The translations under genes and the position numbers were made by a program. A stretch of DNA of 7,021 nt from Actinomycetota bacterium. Lineage in GTDB: Bacteria; Actinomycetota; Humimicrobiia; Humimicrobiales; Humimicrobiaceae. The DNA lies in contig JAFGDA010000137.1 of NCBI GenBank assembly GCA_016932375.1, forward strand, positions 1-7,021. The letters run 5' to 3'. The notes below the pieces were generated by a model. That model made no database searches and was not told where the DNA came from. It saw nothing but the letters and a program-made list of their open reading frames with translations. Numbering within the stretch: position 1 is the first letter of the stretch; every line of letters begins with the position of its first letter. This document shows positions 6,047 through 7,021 of the stretch, piece by piece.

Positions 6047-6958
6047 TTACGTTATAGTTCTTGAAAGCCTGGGATCAAGTATATCACGCAGTCCATCACC
6101 CAACAGGTTTATGCCCAGTACGGTTATAGATATGGCAAGCCCCGGGAAAATGGCAAACAGGGGGTGCTGCAGCAGATAATCCTTGGCTTCAAGAAGCATG
6201 GAACCCCAGCTCGGAGTAGGTGGAGGGGCGCCCATGCCTAAAAACGAGAGAGCTGCCTCTATTACCACAGCCTCTGCAAATACGGCAGTCGCTTGTACAA
6301 TCACAACATTTAAAAGGTTGGGGAGTATGTGGGAAAAAATAGTCTTTGCATTCGACTGGCCTATGGCATTTTCCGCCTCGATGTATGTCTCCCTTTTAAG
6401 TTCCAGTACCCTGCTTCTTACAAGTCTTGCAAAAATAGGGATGAAAATTATGGCAATTGCCACAAATACGTTTACAAGACTGGGTCCCATTATACTGATA
6501 AAAGTAATGGCAAGAATAAGTGATGGAATTGAGAATATGGTATCCATAAATCTCATAATTATATTATCAACCCACCCTCCATAATAGCCGGCGAGCAGGC
6601 CGAAAAAAGTCCCTATAATCGTTGATATGCAGGTGGAGACAATTCCGGTTTTTAAGGCGACCCTGGTCCCAAGGACAATCCTTGAAAAAATATCCCTCCC
6701 AAAATTATCGGTGCCAAAAAGATGCTGTGCATTTGGGAGCATGAATTTACTTGCCAAATCCAGTTTGAAGGGATCATATGTTTTAATCTGATCAGCAAAA
6801 ATAGCAATTACTATTATGATAAAAAGGACTGAGCCTCCAATCATGATGAATTTATGGTTGGCGATGGTTTTAAGTTTTGTTATCAGGTTTTTCCTTCTGT
6901 TTTTAGCTATTAATTCCCTGTTTATTTTTTTGACTAGATTTTTTTCCATTTCATGCAA
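6047..6958 (-). CDS. ABC importer permease, DppC/OppC type
   Basis: This permease of about 303 residues pairs with the DppB-like protein. After a charged cytoplasmic N-terminus, the OppC N-terminal membrane segment is at about 37-54. Then comes the hallmark HLFGTDNFGRDIFSR (79-93), further membrane segments near 104-125, 143-157, 160-178, 214-236 and 266-287, and the coupling loop at about 190-204 (ETYIEAENAIGQSNA). SFLGMGAPPPTPSWGSML (238-255) and LGDGLRDILDPR near the end are diagnostic. The start is either TTG at 6958-6956 or ATG at 6949-6947, three codons later. Neither has a good ribosome binding site, only an A-rich stretch, and the ATG may be the real one. It is the first gene of the visible operon and is preceded by a hairpin and possible promoter. 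Normally the DppB-like gene sits just upstream of this one; here it is downstream of the ATPases. Confidence 0.92.
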   Translation of the reverse strand: MHEMEKNLVKKINRELIAKNRRKNLITKLKTIANHKFIMIGGSVLFIIIVIAIFADQIKTYDPFKLDLASKFMLPNAQHLFGTDNFGRDIFSRIVLGTRVALKTGIVSTCISTIIGTFFGLLAGYYGGWVDNIIMRFMDTIFSIPSLILAITFISIMGPSLVNVFVAIAIIFIPIFARLVRSRVLELKRETYIEAENAIGQSNAKTIFSHILPNLLNVVIVQATAVFAEAVVIEAALSFLGMGAPPPTPSWGSMLLEAKDYLLQHPLFAIFPGLAISITVLGINLLGDGLRDILDPRLSRTIT

Positions 6959-6985
6959 GTTTTTATTGGTAATTTTTCTTTTTAC

Positions 6986-6994
6986 ATTATACCA
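6986..6994 (-). promoter_or_regulatory. Candidate extended -10 promoter element
   Basis: On the minus strand the bases read TGGTATAAT, a perfect extended -10 (TGnTATAAT) for the housekeeping sigma factor. Transcription would start near 6979, leaving a leader of about 20-30 bases before the DppC-like permease. The hexamer 17 bases upstream (ACCAGC) is a poor -35, which extended -10 promoters tolerate. The element overlaps the right-to-left downstream arm of the inverted repeat, so a protein bound there would block it. A chance match in A/T-rich DNA cannot be excluded. Confidence 0.4.
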
Positions 6995-7017
6995 GCCCCA
7001 TAAAAGGGGCTGGTATA
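6988..7017. repeat. Perfect 12-bp inverted repeat with 6-base loop
   Basis: TATACCAGCCCC (6988-6999) and GGGGCTGGTATA (7006-7017) are exact reverse complements around ATAAAA. The stem is G+C-rich in an A/T-rich setting and would form a strong RNA hairpin in either direction. No T-run follows it on the minus strand, and on the plus strand the window ends after four more bases. It could be the 3' end or an attenuator of an upstream gene such as the missing binding protein, an mRNA-stabilising hairpin within a longer transcript, or an operator for a dimeric regulator. Confidence 0.8.
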
Positions 7018-7021
7018 TGGA

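Noticed and set aside
6183..6584. Plus-strand open frame of 133 codons opposite the DppC-like permease
   Set aside because: It lies wholly opposite a strongly conserved membrane protein, has no family features or ribosome binding site of note, and is explained by codon bias of the real gene.
1..7021. CRISPR array, tRNA/rRNA gene, insertion sequence or phage genes
   Set aside because: The window is almost filled by seven metabolic and transport genes; I saw no regularly spaced repeats, tRNA-like cloverleaf, transposase motif or long terminal inverted repeats.

Overview
The window looks like a piece of a low-G+C Firmicutes (Clostridia-like) chromosome. The DNA is A/T-rich, codons favour AGA, ATA and A/T third positions, several genes have purine-rich AAGGA/GAGGT-type ribosome binding sites, and two genes appear to start with TTG. 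This placement is inferred from composition and gene style only.

All genes lie on the minus strand and read from the right edge to the left. At 7021-6959 there is a short leader with a perfect 12-bp inverted repeat that overlaps a candidate extended -10 promoter. Then follow four components of a peptide/oligosaccharide-type (Dpp/Opp family) ABC importer: a DppC/OppC-like permease (6958-6047), a DppD/OppD-like ATPase (6012-4981), a DppF/OppF-like ATPase (4952-3936) and a DppB/OppB-like permease (3935-2991). The order C-D-F-B differs from the usual A-B-C-D-F, and no substrate-binding protein gene is visible.

Three sugar-metabolism genes follow. They are a NagA-family N-acetyl sugar deacetylase (2990-1752), a protein related to L-fucose isomerase (about 1627-224) and the first 65 codons of an FGGY-family sugar kinase (195-1, cut by the window edge). 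F to B and B to nagA are joined stop-to-start with no base between them, so translation is probably coupled.

Together the genes look like an uptake-and-catabolism operon for an N-acetylated sugar or sugar-containing ligand: import, deacetylation, possible aldose/ketose handling and phosphorylation. The substrate cannot be read from the sequence. Three details argue against a standard GlcNAc or fucose pathway. The isomerase-like protein seems to lack two of the three metal ligands of true fucose isomerases and carries paired cysteines. The deacetylase has about 19 extra residues in the region that binds substrate in E. coli NagA. The kinase belongs to the ketose/polyol-type FGGY family. A structured 124-nt leader before the isomerase-like gene, with mutually exclusive hairpins around its ribosome binding site, is the most interesting non-coding element.
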